A stretch of DNA of 6,801 nucleotides, from contig JBFKOL010000241.1 of assembly GCA_041628815.1 (NCBI GenBank), positions 1-6,801 of the forward strand, written 5' to 3'. Both the position numbers and the translations under genes were made by a program. Shown here in pieces: positions 5,673-6,801 of the stretch. The DNA comes from JBFKOL01 sp041628815. Its GTDB lineage: Bacteria > Bacteroidota > Bacteroidia > Chitinophagales > Saprospiraceae. How positions within the stretch are numbered: the first letter of the stretch is position 1; each line of letters starts with the position of its first letter. The notes under the pieces were generated by a model, which worked only from the letters and a program-made list of their open reading frames with translations, was not told the origin of the DNA and made no database searches.

Positions 5673-6524
5673 CTATTGGAGGTGCCACATATCGGTAATG
5701 GACTTCATAATTTCTTCATCGCTGTAGGTCCTCAATACCCAATCGCGCAACAGGCCCACTTCCACTTTGTCAGGTACGGCACTTTCCAGTTTATGCAAGG
5801 CATCTTCAGAATCCATCTGAACTTCAAATGCGTCTTTAACAAGGATTGGAACCATTTTTCGATGTCTGCAAACCTGCCGGAAAACAAATTCATACAATCC
5901 CGGATCGTAACTATTTTCGGCGAGTTGAGTGCGGTAACCCATCTTTACCCCAATGCGATATACGTCCTGCCAAATTTTCAGTAAAACAGAAGGCTTGGCT
6001 CCCTTCCAATCTACAGCATCATCGTCCACATCGCGTGACCTGGCATGTTCTATACGCTGTCTTACTTCAGTGGTAGGAATAGGCACCACCACAGTGGTGA
6101 GCCCGGATTCCATGACTGCGGCGATTGATGCAGGTATATTTTTTGATACCACCTCTATCATGCGATGACCAACAAGGGGCGCCTCGATTAGCAGCAACCC
6201 TGATTCGGGAGACGAAACAGACAACCACCGTTCGATAAAATCAAGCAACCATTTTCCGACCATCAGTTTAAAACCTGCATGGACCTCTCCGTCAATCATG
6301 GGGAAAAGCCTCAGATTTTCTGGTGTCTCGAACGATTTACGTGCGATATCCCATTGGATTACGGTCACATTTTTACCTTCATTTTCTGCGATCCTATAAA
6401 ATTCATTCACATACAGGCTCTTTCCTACACCTGGTAACCCACTAATGATGACAATCCTGGACCCTGAAGCAAGCTTTCTGAACAATGGATCAAATGGGTG
6501 GTTGCGTGGAATGATTGCCTGCAT
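5673..6524 (-). CDS. P-loop NTPase / small-molecule-kinase-like protein of unknown function, 283 aa
   Basis: I do not recognise the specific family. Strand-forming RIVIISG (23-29) leads into a perfect Walker A, GLPGVGKS (29-36). A second core strand, VTVIQWD (53-59), ends in D59, where P-loop kinases often bind substrate. GLLLIEAP (109-116) looks like a Walker B-type strand ending in E114. TTVVVPIPTTEVRQRIEHARSRD (143-165) resembles the strand plus Arg-rich lid region of nucleoside/shikimate-type kinases. The last 100 residues (with KMVPILVKDAF and a helical tail ending DMWHLQ) match nothing I know. There is no signal peptide or membrane segment. It starts 2 nt after the Lrp-type regulator's stop, so the two are almost certainly co-translated, and it precedes the acyl-CoA genes. 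It could be a kinase for a pathway metabolite or an ATP-dependent accessory factor; the sequence does not decide between them. Confidence 0.8.
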   Translation of the reverse strand: MQAIIPRNHPFDPLFRKLASGSRIVIISGLPGVGKSLYVNEFYRIAENEGKNVTVIQWDIARKSFETPENLRLFPMIDGEVHAGFKLMVGKWLLDFIERWLSVSSPESGLLLIEAPLVGHRMIEVVSKNIPASIAAVMESGLTTVVVPIPTTEVRQRIEHARSRDVDDDAVDWKGAKPSVLLKIWQDVYRIGVKMGYRTQLAENSYDPGLYEFVFRQVCRHRKMVPILVKDAFEVQMDSEDALHKLESAVPDKVEVGLLRDWVLRTYSDEEIMKSITDMWHLQ

Positions 6525-6526
6525 TT

Positions 6527-6801
6527 TTAGCGGTTTCTTTTGTTCGTAACAGGTATTACCGTCGAATACTTGCGTACTGACAAGGAAAATCGCGTTTCGA
6601 CCCGTCCTATATTGGGTACGACAGACAGTTTATTCAAAATGAATTCATTGTATGCTTCCATATCATCGAAAATGGTTTTAAGAACGAAATCAAAAACTCC
6701 CGAGATGTGATGGCATTCCAACACTTCGTTCATCGCCGTAATTCTTTCAACAAACTTTTCGAGACCATCCTTGGAATGTTCTTTGATCGAAATATGAATA
6801 A
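6527..6801 (-). CDS. Lrp/AsnC-family regulator, C-terminal ligand-sensing (RAM) domain, cut by the window edge
   Basis: The last 90 residues are present. The frame stays open to the right edge, so the gene begins outside and the internal ATG at 6731-6733 is not the start. The visible part begins IHISIKEHSKDGLEKF and continues through VLECHHISGVFDFVLKTIF to NIGRVETRFSLSVRKYSTVIPV. This is the usual order of the Lrp/AsnC effector domain: beta strand, helix, the ECHH-x-SG-x-D-[FY] turn, DME-Y-F helix, and a final pair of strands ending in IPV. The family forms dimers to octamers that bind DNA through an N-terminal helix-turn-helix (outside this window) and sense amino acids or other small metabolites here. 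Its position at the head of the cluster suggests that it controls these genes and responds to a pathway intermediate. That is inference; its operator would lie beyond the right edge. Confidence 0.92.
   Translation of the reverse strand, partial: IHISIKEHSKDGLEKFVERITAMNEVLECHHISGVFDFVLKTIFDDMEAYNEFILNKLSVVPNIGRVETRFSLSVRKYSTVIPVTNKRNR

Noticed and set aside
6527..6733. Reading the Lrp-type gene as a complete 68-aa protein starting at the internal ATG
   Set aside because: The same frame continues open to the window edge and encodes the expected first strand and helix of the RAM domain, so the gene is cut rather than short.

Overview
All eight genes in this 6.8 kb window lie on the minus strand and read from right to left. 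Transcription order is: Lrp/AsnC-type regulator (5' end beyond the right edge), P-loop NTPase/kinase-like protein, ECI1-like enoyl-CoA isomerase, HSDL2-like short-chain dehydrogenase, acyl-CoA dehydrogenase with a fused C-terminal SCP2 domain, APH-fold kinase-like protein, HAD class IIA phosphatase-like protein, and the N-terminus of a PlsB/GNPAT-type acyltransferase (3' end beyond the left edge). There are no RNA genes, mobile elements, CRISPR arrays or long repeats, and no gene-free stretch longer than about 150 bases.

The organism is a bacterium of moderate GC content. Several starts lack a good Shine-Dalgarno sequence, and a TAnnTTTG-like -7 element lies upstream of the acyltransferase. 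These points fit Bacteroidota or a related phylum, but the assignment is an inference of only moderate strength. No phylogeny could be run.

The first seven genes look like one transcription unit. The regulator and the P-loop gene are 2 nt apart. The isomerase and the dehydrogenase overlap in ATGA. The dehydrogenase and the acyl-CoA dehydrogenase are 9 or 39 nt apart, depending on the start. The next gaps are 43 nt (to the kinase-like gene) and 11 nt (to the HAD gene). The largest internal gap is 144 nt, before the isomerase gene. The acyltransferase follows after 86 nt, which hold a possible promoter of its own.

The genes point to catabolism of an unusual acyl-CoA (hydroxylated, unsaturated, branched or sterol-like), under control of an Lrp-type sensor. 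The main observation is architectural. HAD, APH-kinase and acyl-CoA dehydrogenase modules, which are fused in animal ACAD10 (APH plus ACAD in ACAD11), occur here as three consecutive genes. Next to them is a close relative of animal HSDL2. Animal HSDL2 carries a C-terminal SCP2 domain; here that domain is missing from the HSDL2-like protein and is attached to the acyl-CoA dehydrogenase instead. APH kinase, ACAD and SDR are also the core of the bacterial levulinate (Lva) route, where a 4-hydroxyacyl-CoA is phosphorylated and phosphate is then eliminated. A related phosphorylation/elimination pathway is a testable hypothesis here. However, the kinase-like and HAD proteins both have altered catalytic motifs and may belong to other branches of their superfamilies.
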